Source: Syntrophaceae bacterium UBA1062
GTDB taxonomy: Bacteria > Desulfobacterota > Desulfomonilia > UBA1062
Direction: 5' to 3'
Assembly (NCBI GenBank): GCA_002316295.1
Contig: DCDF01000223.1
Location: forward strand, 1 to 20,599
DNA length: 20,599 bases
A program made the position numbers and the translations under genes. The notes under the pieces were generated by a model. The model did not search any database, had not been told where the DNA came from, and worked only from the letters and a program-made list of their open reading frames with translations. Shown piece after piece: positions 1-7,248 of the stretch. Position 1 is the stretch's first letter. Each line of letters begins with the position of its first letter.

Positions 1-485
1 GCGGGTGGCGCCAGACAGTTGGTGGTGCACGAGGCGTTCGAGATGATGTGGTGTTTGTCCGGCTTATAGCTCCTGTGGTTCACGCCGAGCACCAGGGTGA
101 TGTCCTCCTGCTTGGCGGGAGCCGTGATGATCACCTTCTTGGCGCCGCCGTATATATGGGCGGATGCCTCGGGACCTGTCCGGAACAGGCCTGTGGACTC
201 GATCACGATATCGACGCCCTCATCGTCCCATGGGATGGATGAAGGATCCCTGAATGCATAGTTCCTTATCTTCTGACCGTTGATTATCAACGTATCTTTC
301 TTGGCCGAGACTTCTCCGGGGAACCGGCCGTAATTGGTATCGTACTGGAAGAGGTGGGCATTGGTCTCGACATCGAAGAGGTCATTGACAGCCACGACCT
401 GCAGGCTGTCGGGATGCCTCTCCATGATGGCCTTCAATACCTGCCTTCCTATGCGACCGAAACCGTTGATTCCGCATCGGACCAT
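1..485 (-). CDS. gap: Glyceraldehyde-3-phosphate dehydrogenase, partial (C-terminus outside window)
   Basis: Cytosolic glycolytic enzyme that oxidises and phosphorylates glyceraldehyde 3-phosphate using NAD. The gene runs off the left edge, so only about 161 N-terminal residues are present. The Rossmann start GINGFGRIGRQ (residues 5-15), the VAVNDLFD segment with Asp35 (an acidic residue here usually means NAD rather than NADP preference), and the active-site SCTTN with Cys153 are all visible. The ATG is set by AAAGGAGG eight bases upstream; this ribosome site overlaps the TAA stop of the GAF gene (500-502), so the two genes are almost certainly cotranscribed and probably translationally coupled. 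Identity is secure. Whether this is the only GAPDH of the organism cannot be told. Confidence 0.96.
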   Translation of the reverse strand, partial: MVRCGINGFGRIGRQVLKAIMERHPDSLQVVAVNDLFDVETNAHLFQYDTNYGRFPGEVSAKKDTLIINGQKIRNYAFRDPSSIPWDDEGVDIVIESTGLFRTGPEASAHIYGGAKKVIITAPAKQEDITLVLGVNHRSYKPDKHHIISNASCTTNCLAPP

Positions 486-499
486 ATGTGGTGCCTCCT

Positions 500-1057
500 T
501 TAATTGTCATCCAGACGGTACTTGTGGGCGATAAGCAGCTCGTAGTTGGTCTTCAGCGCCTGATGGAGCCTGGCATTCTCCAGCGCGAGTGCGCTCAGGT
601 TCGCGACCGATTCCAGAAACTTGGTTTCCTGCTCGTTGAATTCGCGGACCTTGTCGGTGTAGACCCTGAGCACCCCGATCACGTTTTTCTCCACCTTCAA
701 GGGGACTACAATAACCGATTTGATCCCTTCGGCCTTGGCGCCTGCTCCGTACTGGAAGCCCGGGTCTGTCTGGGCGTTTTTGATCCAGATGAGCTGGCCG
801 GTCATGGCTTTCTGATCGAGCCCGCTCTCCTTGATGAGCACCGGCCCCTTGCGCAGATAACCTTTGGAAAGCCCGTAGGAGGCGCCCATGATGAGGGCCT
901 TCTTCCGGGAATCGAGGAGGCGGATGGAGCTCGCCTTGGCATCCACGGCAAGGGCGACCGACTTCACGATCTCTTCGAGGACCTTCGTCACGTCGAGCGA
1001 CGCGCTGATCACCTTCGCCACTTCGTACAACGCAAGAAAATAATCTTTTTCCTTCAC
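500..1057 (-). CDS. Stand-alone GAF-domain protein, cotranscribed with gap
   Basis: A 185-residue cytosolic protein consisting of one GAF domain (roughly residues 10-165) followed by a short helical tail. Typical GAF features are the helix after SASLDVTKVLEEIV, the strand SSIRLLD, the central ALIMGASYGLS, the VVPL...IGVLRVY core and the closing helix FLESVANLSALALENARL. There is no kinase, cyclase or DNA-binding output domain. I chose the GTG at 1057 because AAAGGAGG lies nine bases upstream; an in-frame ATG at 1183 would add a 42-residue low-complexity extension without a good ribosome site. GAF domains bind small molecules such as cyclic nucleotides or haem, or serve as dimerisation modules; the ligand here is unknown. 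Its position directly before gap suggests a role tied to glycolytic enzyme control, which is inference. Confidence 0.85.
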   Translation of the reverse strand: MKEKDYFLALYEVAKVISASLDVTKVLEEIVKSVALAVDAKASSIRLLDSRKKALIMGASYGLSKGYLRKGPVLIKESGLDQKAMTGQLIWIKNAQTDPGFQYGAGAKAEGIKSVIVVPLKVEKNVIGVLRVYTDKVREFNEQETKFLESVANLSALALENARLHQALKTNYELLIAHKYRLDDN

Positions 1058-1396
1058 CTTAACGCTCCTCCTTTCCGCCGGTTCGGTTCTTCTGTTCTCA
1101 CTGACCCCTCCCATATCTCCCTGTCCCAAAAAATTTTCACGACCATGGCCGTATATGTTTCTCATGTGCAGATTAACCCACACTGTCCGGGAGTCAAGAG
1201 CCCTTTTTATGAAACGGCGTTTTTTTCTGTGAGGAGGATCTTCCCGCAGCGTCCGGCGGCCAATGGACAGCCCGTGGGAGATGCTGAGCCAGGGTCTCCT
1301 TCATTGCACATCGTTTCTGAATAATCGATATCGGGCATGTGCTCGTGTGCGGATGAGGGGTGGCTTGTTCATAAAGAGAGAGTCCGGGGCGGGCCG
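1058..1396. other. Gene-free stretch between GAF gene and YjbQ gene
   Basis: About 340 bases hold no convincing gene. The right part should be the 3' end region of the yjbQ-like transcript and the left part the leader of the GAF-gap operon. A modest stem-loop is formed by GGAGA (1277-1281) and TCTCC (1295-1299), with CTG/CAG pairing inside, but no T-run follows on either strand. A run of seven T lies at 1220-1226 on the plus strand without a matching stem. Plus-strand reading frames here show no family features and are treated as chance. Confidence 0.5.
1170..1197 (-). promoter_or_regulatory. Possible promoter for the GAF-gap operon
   Basis: Read on the minus strand, TTGACT (1197-1192) and TAATCT (1175-1170) are 16 bases apart. 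The -35 is good and the -10 is weak. It would give a leader of about 105 bases before the GTG start at 1057. Confidence 0.35.
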
Positions 1397-1795
1397 CTAG
1401 ACGAGCGTGACCAGGACCTCGCGCCGTGCCCTGGGACCGTCGAACTCGCAGAAGAAGACGTTTTGCCAGGTGCTCAGCATGAGCCGGGATCCGTCGACGG
1501 GGATCACCTCGGAGGGGCCGATGATGCCCGCTTTGATGTGCGCGTCACCGTTGCCGTCCACACGGTCGTGGAGCCAGATTCCTTTGGGTACGATCCGATT
1601 GAGGCAGGCGATCACGTCTGAGGGAATGTTGGGGTCCCAATTCTCCTGGATCATGATGGCGGCGGTGGCGCCCATTGCATAGAGCGCGCAGAGCCGGCGT
1701 CCGGCTCCGTGCTCCGATACGATGGCACGGACGCGGTCGGTGATGTCCACGAGCTCCTGCCGCTCATGGGTCGGGAATGTGATGGTGAAACGCAT
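1397..1795 (-). CDS. YjbQ / UPF0047 family protein
   Basis: Small cytosolic protein of 132 residues, the normal length for the UPF0047 (YjbQ) family. The family signatures are all present: ENWDPN, WLHDRVDGNGDAHIKAGIIGPS, VDGSRLMLSTWQNVFFCEFDGPR and a final basic strand. E. coli YjbQ has been reported to have weak thiamin phosphate synthase activity; the true role of the family is not settled. Two nearby ATGs exist. AAAAGGG (1808-1802) abuts the first (1801) and is six bases from the second (1795), so the second is the better start. The gene stands alone and is divergent from ilvD. A possible promoter, TTGTAC-18-TATATC (1843-1814) with an extended TG, would leave almost no leader and is not relied on. 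Confidence 0.92.
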   Translation of the reverse strand: MRFTITFPTHERQELVDITDRVRAIVSEHGAGRRLCALYAMGATAAIMIQENWDPNIPSDVIACLNRIVPKGIWLHDRVDGNGDAHIKAGIIGPSEVIPVDGSRLMLSTWQNVFFCEFDGPRARREVLVTLV

Positions 1796-1893
1796 AGGCA
1801 TCCCTTTTCATGCGATATACCATTGCCGCGACGCCCGGTACAAGGATGTTCTTTTTTCAGGATTGACGAAGCTTTCCGCGGGAAATCGAAACC

Positions 1894-1921
1894 TTGATAA
1901 TGTACCTGTTCCATGTAATAC
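1894..1921 (+). promoter_or_regulatory. Possible promoter for the ilvD-polA gene run
   Basis: TTGATA (1894-1899) and TAATAC (1916-1921) are separated by 16 bases. This gives a leader of about 30 bases with GGAAGGA upstream of the ATG at 1960. The -10 is imperfect, so confidence is modest. Confidence 0.35.
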
Positions 1922-1959
1922 TCTTCTATCAAATCCAAAAGGAAGGAACAGTCCAGAGC

Positions 1960-3618
1960 ATGAGAAGCGACTCGACAAAGAAATCTTTCGAAAAGGCCCC
2001 TCACCGGTCTCTCCTGAAGGCCAACGGGCTCACCGACGAAGAAATCGCCAGGCCGTTTGTCGGCATCGTGAACTCGGCCAATGAAATCATACCCGGACAT
2101 ATCCATCTCCATCAGATCGCCCAGGCGGCAAAGGACGGGGTGCGTATTGCAGGCGGCACGCCCATGGAATTTCCCGTTATCGGCATCTGCGACGGCATCG
2201 CCATGAATCATGCGGGAATGAGATACTCGCTGCCCTCACGAGAGATCATCGCCGACTCGATCGAGCTCGTGGCAATGGCGCATGCATTCGATGCGCTCGT
2301 GTTCATCCCCAACTGCGACAAGATCGTTCCCGGCATGCTCATGGCCGCCCTGCGCCTGAATATACCAGCAATTTTCGTATCAGGGGGCCCCATGCTCGCC
2401 GGGCGTCACCGGGGCAGGGCCGTCGATCTCATCAGTGTGTCCGAAGGAGTGGGAAGGCTCAAGACAGGCGCGATCACTCAGGACGAGCTCGAAGAGCTCG
2501 AAGGCTGCGCATGCCCCACAGCCGGATGCTGCGCCGGCATGTTCACTGCCAATTCCATGAACTGCCTCACCGAGGCGCTGGGTCTGGGCCTGCCGGGGAA
2601 CGGCACCATTCCCGCCCCCTTCTCCGAGCGGATCAGACTCGCCAAGCACGCCGGCATGAAGGTGATGGAGCTTCTGAAAAAGGAGATCAGGCCCAGAGAC
2701 ATCGCGGGCCCGAGCGCCTTCAGCAACGCGATCGCCGTTGACATGGCCCTGGGCTGCTCCACCAATACCGTGCTCCACGTGCCTGCAGTGGCCCATGAAG
2801 CGGGCATCGAGCTGAATCTGGACGATTTCGACCTCATGGGCAGGAAGGTGCCCCACATCTGCAATCTCTCTCCGACCGGGCCTCATCATATCGAGGATCT
2901 CTACCGGGCGGGAGGGATCCAGGCGGTGATGAAGAGGCTCGAGCCCCTGGGCGTTCTGGACACCGGTGTCATGACGGCTACCGCCGCCGCCCTCGAGGTC
3001 AACCTCGCCCGGGCGGAGATCATGGATGAAGAGGTGATCCGCGCCTTGGACAACCCCTATCACCGGGAGGGCGGGATCGCGATCCTGCGGGGATCTCTGG
3101 CACCCGACGGAGCGGTGGTGAAGCAATCGGGCGTACTGCCTGAGATGATGAAGAGGGAAGGGACCGCGCGGGTGTTCGATTCGGAGGAAGATGCGTCCTC
3201 CGCGATCCTTTCCGGAAAGATACGCGCCGGCGACATCGTGATCATCAGATATGAGGGGCCGAAGGGAGGACCGGGCATGCGAGAGATGCTCACTCCCACC
3301 TCGGTCATTGCGGGCATGGGTCTTGACAAGGACGTCGCGCTGGTCACGGACGGACGGTTCTCCGGCGGAACCAGGGGCGCGGCCATCGGACACTGCTCGC
3401 CGGAGGCGGCCGAGGGAGGTCCGATCGGCCTGGTGAAGGACGGCGACAGGATCATGATCGACATCCCGGCCAGAAGGATCGATCTGCTCGTGGACGAAAA
3501 TGAGCTCTCAACCCGCAGGCAGACATGGCGCCCGCCGGAGAAAAAACTTACCGGAGTGCTGAAGCGCTATGCGCGGGAGAGCCTCTCAGCGGACAAAGGG
3601 GCACGGTACAGAGACTGA
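1960..3618 (+). CDS. ilvD: Dihydroxy-acid dehydratase
   Basis: Cytosolic iron-sulfur enzyme that dehydrates 2,3-dihydroxy-isovalerate and 2,3-dihydroxy-3-methylvalerate in valine, isoleucine and leucine synthesis. At 552 residues it has full family length. The cluster cysteines are seen in GICDGIAMNHAGMRYSLPSRE (Cys77), PNCDKIVPGM (Cys119) and TAGCCAGMFTANSM (Cys190/191). The early segment reads NEIIPGHIHL, without the cysteine that E. coli-type enzymes have there; this is the form usual in anaerobes and archaea, where the first ligand is Cys77. The C-terminal RYEGPKGGPGMREML and VTDGRFSGG motifs are intact. I chose ATG 1960 because it matches family length; an upstream ATG at 1894 would add a hydrophobic, unconserved 22 residues. 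No ilvB, ilvN or ilvC lies nearby. The stop overlaps the next start by one base. Confidence 0.96.
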   Translation: MRSDSTKKSFEKAPHRSLLKANGLTDEEIARPFVGIVNSANEIIPGHIHLHQIAQAAKDGVRIAGGTPMEFPVIGICDGIAMNHAGMRYSLPSREIIADSIELVAMAHAFDALVFIPNCDKIVPGMLMAALRLNIPAIFVSGGPMLAGRHRGRAVDLISVSEGVGRLKTGAITQDELEELEGCACPTAGCCAGMFTANSMNCLTEALGLGLPGNGTIPAPFSERIRLAKHAGMKVMELLKKEIRPRDIAGPSAFSNAIAVDMALGCSTNTVLHVPAVAHEAGIELNLDDFDLMGRKVPHICNLSPTGPHHIEDLYRAGGIQAVMKRLEPLGVLDTGVMTATAAALEVNLARAEIMDEEVIRALDNPYHREGGIAILRGSLAPDGAVVKQSGVLPEMMKREGTARVFDSEEDASSAILSGKIRAGDIVIIRYEGPKGGPGMREMLTPTSVIAGMGLDKDVALVTDGRFSGGTRGAAIGHCSPEAAEGGPIGLVKDGDRIMIDIPARRIDLLVDENELSTRRQTWRPPEKKLTGVLKRYARESLSADKGARYRD

Positions 3619-4631
3619 TGAAGCAGGCACGGTACTGGATATCTCTCGAAGGCGGCACCATTCAGTGCGTGCTGTGCCCGCACCGCTGCACCATCAGAGA
3701 CGGTACGACCGGTGTGTGCGGGGTCAGAAAGAATGAGGGCGGCGCGCTCGTGAGCTCGGTATGGGGCTTGAGCGTGGCCGCAAGCGTCGATCCGATCGAG
3801 AAGAAGCCCCTCTACCATCTGATGCCCGGCTCCTTGTCCTTTTCAATCGCCACGGTCGGCTGCAACATGCGATGCGCCTTCTGTCAGAACAGCGACATCT
3901 CCCAGTATCCGGCACACGCAGGATGCGTCGCCGGAGAGACGCTGCCTCCGGAACAGGTCGTGGAGGCGGCCCTCGATCGGGGATGCTCAAGCGTTTCCTA
4001 TACCTATACCGAGCCCACGGTTTTCATGGAGTATATGGTGGATACGGCGCGCATTGCGAGGCAGGCCGGCCTGCTCAACGTCGCGGTCACCAATGGATAT
4101 ACCTCTCCCGATGTCATCCGGGACGATCTGGCCGGGCTCATCGACGGCGCCAACATCGATCTCAAATCCTTCTCGGACGGTTTCTACCGGAGGCTCTGCT
4201 CCGCCCGGCTCGCTCCGGTCCTCGACGCGATACAGGCGTACTACGAGTCCGGTATCTGGATCGAGATCACCACACTAATCATTCCCGGGGAGAACGACTC
4301 TCCGGACGAGCTCCGGGAGACGGCGCGGTTCATCCGCTCCTTGAGTCCCGACATCCCCTGGCATATCAGCCGGTACTATCCCCGGTACCGCCATCACGGC
4401 GCCGGGCCTACGTCGGTCGAGAGCCTGGAAGAGGCCAGAGAAATCGGCCTTGGCGAGGGGCTCTTGTATGTGTATACCGGGAATGTAGCGGGTCATGCAG
4501 GCGAACACACCTTCTGCCCCTCCTGTGGGCAGCAGGTCATCACCAGGAGGGGGTTCTTCGTAGAGAAGAAGGCCATGCAGGACGGTTCGTGCAGCCGCTG
4601 CGGCCAAAACATACCAGGGAGGTTCCCATGA
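3618..4631 (+). CDS. amrS: AmmeMemoRadiSam system radical SAM enzyme (AmrS-like)
   Basis: A 337-residue radical SAM protein related to pyruvate-formate-lyase activating enzymes. The [4Fe-4S]/SAM motif CNMRCAFC supplies Cys82, Cys86 and Cys89. Ahead of it sits a four-cysteine cluster (Cys17, Cys20, Cys24, Cys34: CVLCPHRC...GVCGVRKN) typical of the AmmeMemoRadiSam subfamily. The motif YTYTEPTVFMEY and the IDLKSFSDGFYR segment also fit. A C-terminal zinc ribbon FCPSCG...CSRCGQ closes the protein. The family usually occurs with AMMECR1 and MEMO1 proteins; neither is in this window, so the name is by sequence only and the substrate is unknown. The ATG shares its first base with the ilvD TGA, indicating coupled translation. 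Confidence 0.9.
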   Translation: MKQARYWISLEGGTIQCVLCPHRCTIRDGTTGVCGVRKNEGGALVSSVWGLSVAASVDPIEKKPLYHLMPGSLSFSIATVGCNMRCAFCQNSDISQYPAHAGCVAGETLPPEQVVEAALDRGCSSVSYTYTEPTVFMEYMVDTARIARQAGLLNVAVTNGYTSPDVIRDDLAGLIDGANIDLKSFSDGFYRRLCSARLAPVLDAIQAYYESGIWIEITTLIIPGENDSPDELRETARFIRSLSPDIPWHISRYYPRYRHHGAGPTSVESLEEAREIGLGEGLLYVYTGNVAGHAGEHTFCPSCGQQVITRRGFFVEKKAMQDGSCSRCGQNIPGRFP

Positions 4632-4798
4632 AACATCAGAACTACGTGCTCAAAGTCGTGGATGCCAAGAAAACCGATATCAGAAAGGCCCTGAAGGATG
4701 CGGGGATCGATGTCCGCGCCATTACCGAGGTATACTCCGAGGAGGTGCCCGGCCAGGGAAAAGAGGGTGAAGATGCCGAGAAAAAGAGCAACGGGTGA
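4628..4798 (+). CDS. Small conserved-looking hypothetical protein, 56 residues
   Basis: Not recognised. The reading frame begins at an ATG that overlaps the amrS stop by four bases (ATGA) and ends inside the start of the aminopeptidase gene, so it fills the only gap in a run of overlapping genes. Residues 5-38 look like strand-helix-strand: NYVLKVVD, then a basic helix TDIRKALKDAGI, then DVRAITEVYSE, which resembles half of a ferredoxin-like or ACT-like fold. The last 18 residues are charged and probably disordered. It has no signal peptide or membrane segment. Its placement argues for real translation; function is unknown. Confidence 0.7.
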   Translation: MKHQNYVLKVVDAKKTDIRKALKDAGIDVRAITEVYSEEVPGQGKEGEDAEKKSNG

Positions 4799-6137
4799 CA
4801 GGCCCGGCCTGGCCCATAAGAACAAGTCCGGGTGGGAGATCCTCAAAGGCTCTCTCTCCGATATCGAATCATATAACAGGGAGTATCTCCGGTTCCTGTC
4901 GCAGGTGAAGACCGAGCGAGAGGCCGTGGAATACATCAGGGATCGCGCCGGTAAAGCCGCCGGGCTCCACCTCGTGGAAAACCGGGGCAAGGCCGTGGCG
5001 GTGTGCAGGAAGGGGGCAGCCCCCCTGAAAGAGGGGGTCAGGATCGTAGTAGCGCACATCGACAGCCCCCGGCTCGATCTCAAGGCGAATCCCCTTTACG
5101 AGGACACCGACCTCGCCATGCTCAAGACGCATTACTACGGCGGGATCAAGAAGTATCAGTGGCTCGCCCGCCCGCTCGCGCTCCACGGGGTTCTCGCCAA
5201 GGAGGATGGAAGCCTGGTGAAGGTCGTTATGGGGGAAGACCCGGATGATCCGTGTCTGACCATCGAAGACCTCCTGCCTCACCTGGCCGCGAACGCCCAG
5301 TATTCGAAGAAGCTCTCCGAGGCGTTCCAGGCAGAGAAGCTCAACATCATCCTCGGCTCGCGTCCGGATCTCCGGGCCAAGGACAACAGGGTCAAAGAGT
5401 ACATTCTCTCCCTGCTTCACGAGAAGTACGGCATCGTCGAGCAGGACTTCATCTCCGCGGATCTCGAGGTCGTGCCCGCGGGTCCTGCCCGGGAAGTGGG
5501 CATCGACCGGTCGCTCGTCGGCGGCTACGGCCAGGACGACCGCGTCTGCTCGTGGGCCGCGTTCGCCGCGGTCCGCGACGCGAAGACACCCCGGTACACG
5601 TCCATAGCCCTGCTCATGGACAAGGAGGAGATCGGCAGCGAGGGGAACACGGGCGCCAAGAGCGTGTTCATCGAAGAGGTGCTCTGGGAGCTTGCCGGGC
5701 GGTTCAAGGAGGAGGTCATCCCCTCACGGGCGCTTTTCCGGTCCCGGGCAATCTCCGGAGATGCCAACGGAGCGCTCGACCCCGACTATCCCGAGGTCCA
5801 CGAGAAAATGAACGCAGCACGGCTCGGATACGGCGTGTGCGTCACCAAGTTCACCGGCGCGCGGGGCAAGGTGGGCTCCAATGAAGCCCATGCGGAGTAT
5901 ATGGCGTATATCCGGTCCCTGCTCAACCGCGCGGGAATCCCCTGGCAGACGGGCGAGCTGGGCAAGGTCGACGAGGGGGGAGGGGGAACCGTGGCGAAGT
6001 TTCTGGCCGAATACGGGATGGACATCGTGGACATGGGCCCTGCGCTTTTGTCGATGCACTCGCCCTTTGAGCTTTCATCCAAAGTAGATACGTATTCAAC
6101 CTATCTCGCGTACCGTGCATTCATGGAGGACAAATGA
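4773..6137 (+). CDS. M18-family aminopeptidase
   Basis: A 454-residue cytosolic zinc metallopeptidase of family M18 (aminopeptidase I / aspartyl aminopeptidase group), which removes N-terminal residues from peptides. Metal and catalytic motifs are in place: VVAHIDSPRLDLK (His95), GGYGQDDRV (Asp255), DKEEIGSEGNTGAKS with its paired glutamates, SGDANGALDPDY, and the final VDMGPALLSMHSPFE with the last histidine. I chose ATG 4773 because AAGAGGG is five bases upstream and an upstream in-frame start at 4698 would run through the small gene. It overlaps the 56-residue gene by 26 bases and the next gene by four (ATGA). Exact substrate preference cannot be read from the sequence. Confidence 0.93.
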   Translation: MPRKRATGDRPGLAHKNKSGWEILKGSLSDIESYNREYLRFLSQVKTEREAVEYIRDRAGKAAGLHLVENRGKAVAVCRKGAAPLKEGVRIVVAHIDSPRLDLKANPLYEDTDLAMLKTHYYGGIKKYQWLARPLALHGVLAKEDGSLVKVVMGEDPDDPCLTIEDLLPHLAANAQYSKKLSEAFQAEKLNIILGSRPDLRAKDNRVKEYILSLLHEKYGIVEQDFISADLEVVPAGPAREVGIDRSLVGGYGQDDRVCSWAAFAAVRDAKTPRYTSIALLMDKEEIGSEGNTGAKSVFIEEVLWELAGRFKEEVIPSRALFRSRAISGDANGALDPDYPEVHEKMNAARLGYGVCVTKFTGARGKVGSNEAHAEYMAYIRSLLNRAGIPWQTGELGKVDEGGGGTVAKFLAEYGMDIVDMGPALLSMHSPFELSSKVDTYSTYLAYRAFMEDK

Positions 6138-6778
6138 GGGAAAAGGTGCTCGCGCATATGGGCTCGCTCATGGGGGGCATGGTCCACAACCTCAATACCC
6201 CGCTGATGTGGATCATGGGGAGGGCCCAGCTCATCCAGTCGAGAAACGAGAAGCTCGACTCCCTGACCGGCGCAGACGGGGAAGAGCTCTCCGCCTTGAA
6301 GGCGAAGAACAGCAAAGACATTGCATCCATCCAGGACGGCGCGGACAAGATCGACCATATGCTGAAGTCGCTGGGGTACAAGATTCAGATGATCAACGAG
6401 GGCTACACCTCCATCGAGCTGAGGGAGTTTCTGGAAATGGAGACAGACTTCCTCATGGCGGATATGCGCTTCAAGCACGAGACCGAAAGGGACGTGAGGC
6501 TCGACTGCGGGTCGTGCTACGTGAAGTGCGACTACAATGCGCTGTCCTATGCTCTCACCGGCATCATCAATACGGTCATCGGCTTCACCCAGAAGGGACG
6601 GAAGCTCCAAATCTCTCTGGAAAACGGCGCCATCCGCCTGACATGCCCGGATCTGAAGCTGACCCCCGAGGTGAAGCGGGAAGTAGAAAATGTGTGCCAG
6701 GGTCTGAAGGAACTGGCGGACATCGCCATGGACGGCTCTGACGGTTTCGAGATATCCCTGTGGATAAAGGACCAGTGA
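6134..6778 (+). CDS. Histidine-kinase-like protein with degenerate ATPase region
   Basis: A 214-residue soluble protein without sensor or membrane domain. Its start, GGMVHNLNTPLMWIMGRAQL, matches the phospho-acceptor H-box of bacterial histidine kinases, with His18 in the acceptor position. Residues 19-100 are predicted helical, as expected for a dimerisation hairpin. The C-terminal part keeps the outline of an ATPase domain (DYNALSYALTGIINTVIGFT in place of the N-box, ending GFEISLWIKD), but the N-box asparagines are replaced by Gly and Thr, and no DxGxG or GxGxG ATP-binding loops are present. It therefore looks like a pseudokinase or a phosphotransfer/dimer partner rather than an active kinase. 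Both ends overlap neighbours (ATGA with the aminopeptidase, TGATG with the NUDIX gene). No response regulator is nearby. Confidence 0.75.
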   Translation: MREKVLAHMGSLMGGMVHNLNTPLMWIMGRAQLIQSRNEKLDSLTGADGEELSALKAKNSKDIASIQDGADKIDHMLKSLGYKIQMINEGYTSIELREFLEMETDFLMADMRFKHETERDVRLDCGSCYVKCDYNALSYALTGIINTVIGFTQKGRKLQISLENGAIRLTCPDLKLTPEVKREVENVCQGLKELADIAMDGSDGFEISLWIKDQ

Positions 6779-7248
6779 TGGCGGTGAAGGAGATGCTGAT
6801 CTGTCCCTCCTGCGGGCATGTCATCGAACGGTACAAAAACCCGGTGCCCACGGTCGACATCATCATCGAGTATGCTGCGGGAATTGTCCTGGTGGAGAGA
6901 AAGAACCCGCCATACGGGTGGGCGCTGCCCGGAGGGTTCGTGGACTACGGGGAGACCGTCGAGCAGGCCGCGAGGCGGGAGGCCGGAGAGGAGACAGGGC
7001 TCGCCATAGACGACCTCCGGATGTTCCACGTGTATTCCGACCCTGAACGAGACCCCCGGCACCACACCATCACCACGGTCTTCGTGGCCCGGGGCTCGGG
7101 CTCCCTGCGTGCGGGAGACGATGCGGGCGGAGCCGGGGTGTTCTCGCAAGATGCTCTTCCCGAGCCCATCGCATTCGACCACGGCCGGATCATCTCGGAC
7201 TACTTCTCCTGGAAGCGGGGCGAAAGGCGGGGGATGCCGTGCCGGTAA
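6778..7248 (+). CDS. NUDIX hydrolase with N-terminal zinc-knuckle-like start
   Basis: A 156-residue cytosolic hydrolase for nucleoside diphosphates linked to another group. The full NUDIX box GX5EX7REXXEEXGX is present at residues 53-75 (Gly53, Glu59, Arg67, Glu68, Glu71, Glu72, Gly74). The protein opens with ICPSCGHVIERYKNP, a CxxC knuckle seen in several NUDIX proteins of the ADP-ribose pyrophosphatase-like kind, though only one cysteine pair is present. The start overlaps the previous stop by one base and the end overlaps polA by ten bases. A house-cleaning role beside polA is possible, but the substrate cannot be decided. Confidence 0.92.
   Translation: MAVKEMLICPSCGHVIERYKNPVPTVDIIIEYAAGIVLVERKNPPYGWALPGGFVDYGETVEQAARREAGEETGLAIDDLRMFHVYSDPERDPRHHTITTVFVARGSGSLRAGDDAGGAGVFSQDALPEPIAFDHGRIISDYFSWKRGERRGMPCR

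Noticed and set aside
1220..1226. Run of seven T after ACGGCG, considered as a terminator
   Set aside because: AAACGGCGTTT is too short to fold into a stable stem, and no plus-strand gene ends there.
488..1324. 278-codon plus-strand frame opposite the GAF gene
   Set aside because: The minus-strand GAF protein has clear domain features and a strong ribosome site; the plus frame has neither.
2380..3393. 337-codon minus-strand frame inside ilvD
   Set aside because: It lies fully within ilvD, has no recognisable domain, and its low-complexity His/Gly/Arg composition is typical of antisense frames.
3761..4798. 345-codon plus-strand frame across amrS
   Set aside because: Only its last 56 codons, starting at the ATG in the ATGA overlap, look like a protein; the upstream part is an Arg-rich out-of-frame reading of amrS.
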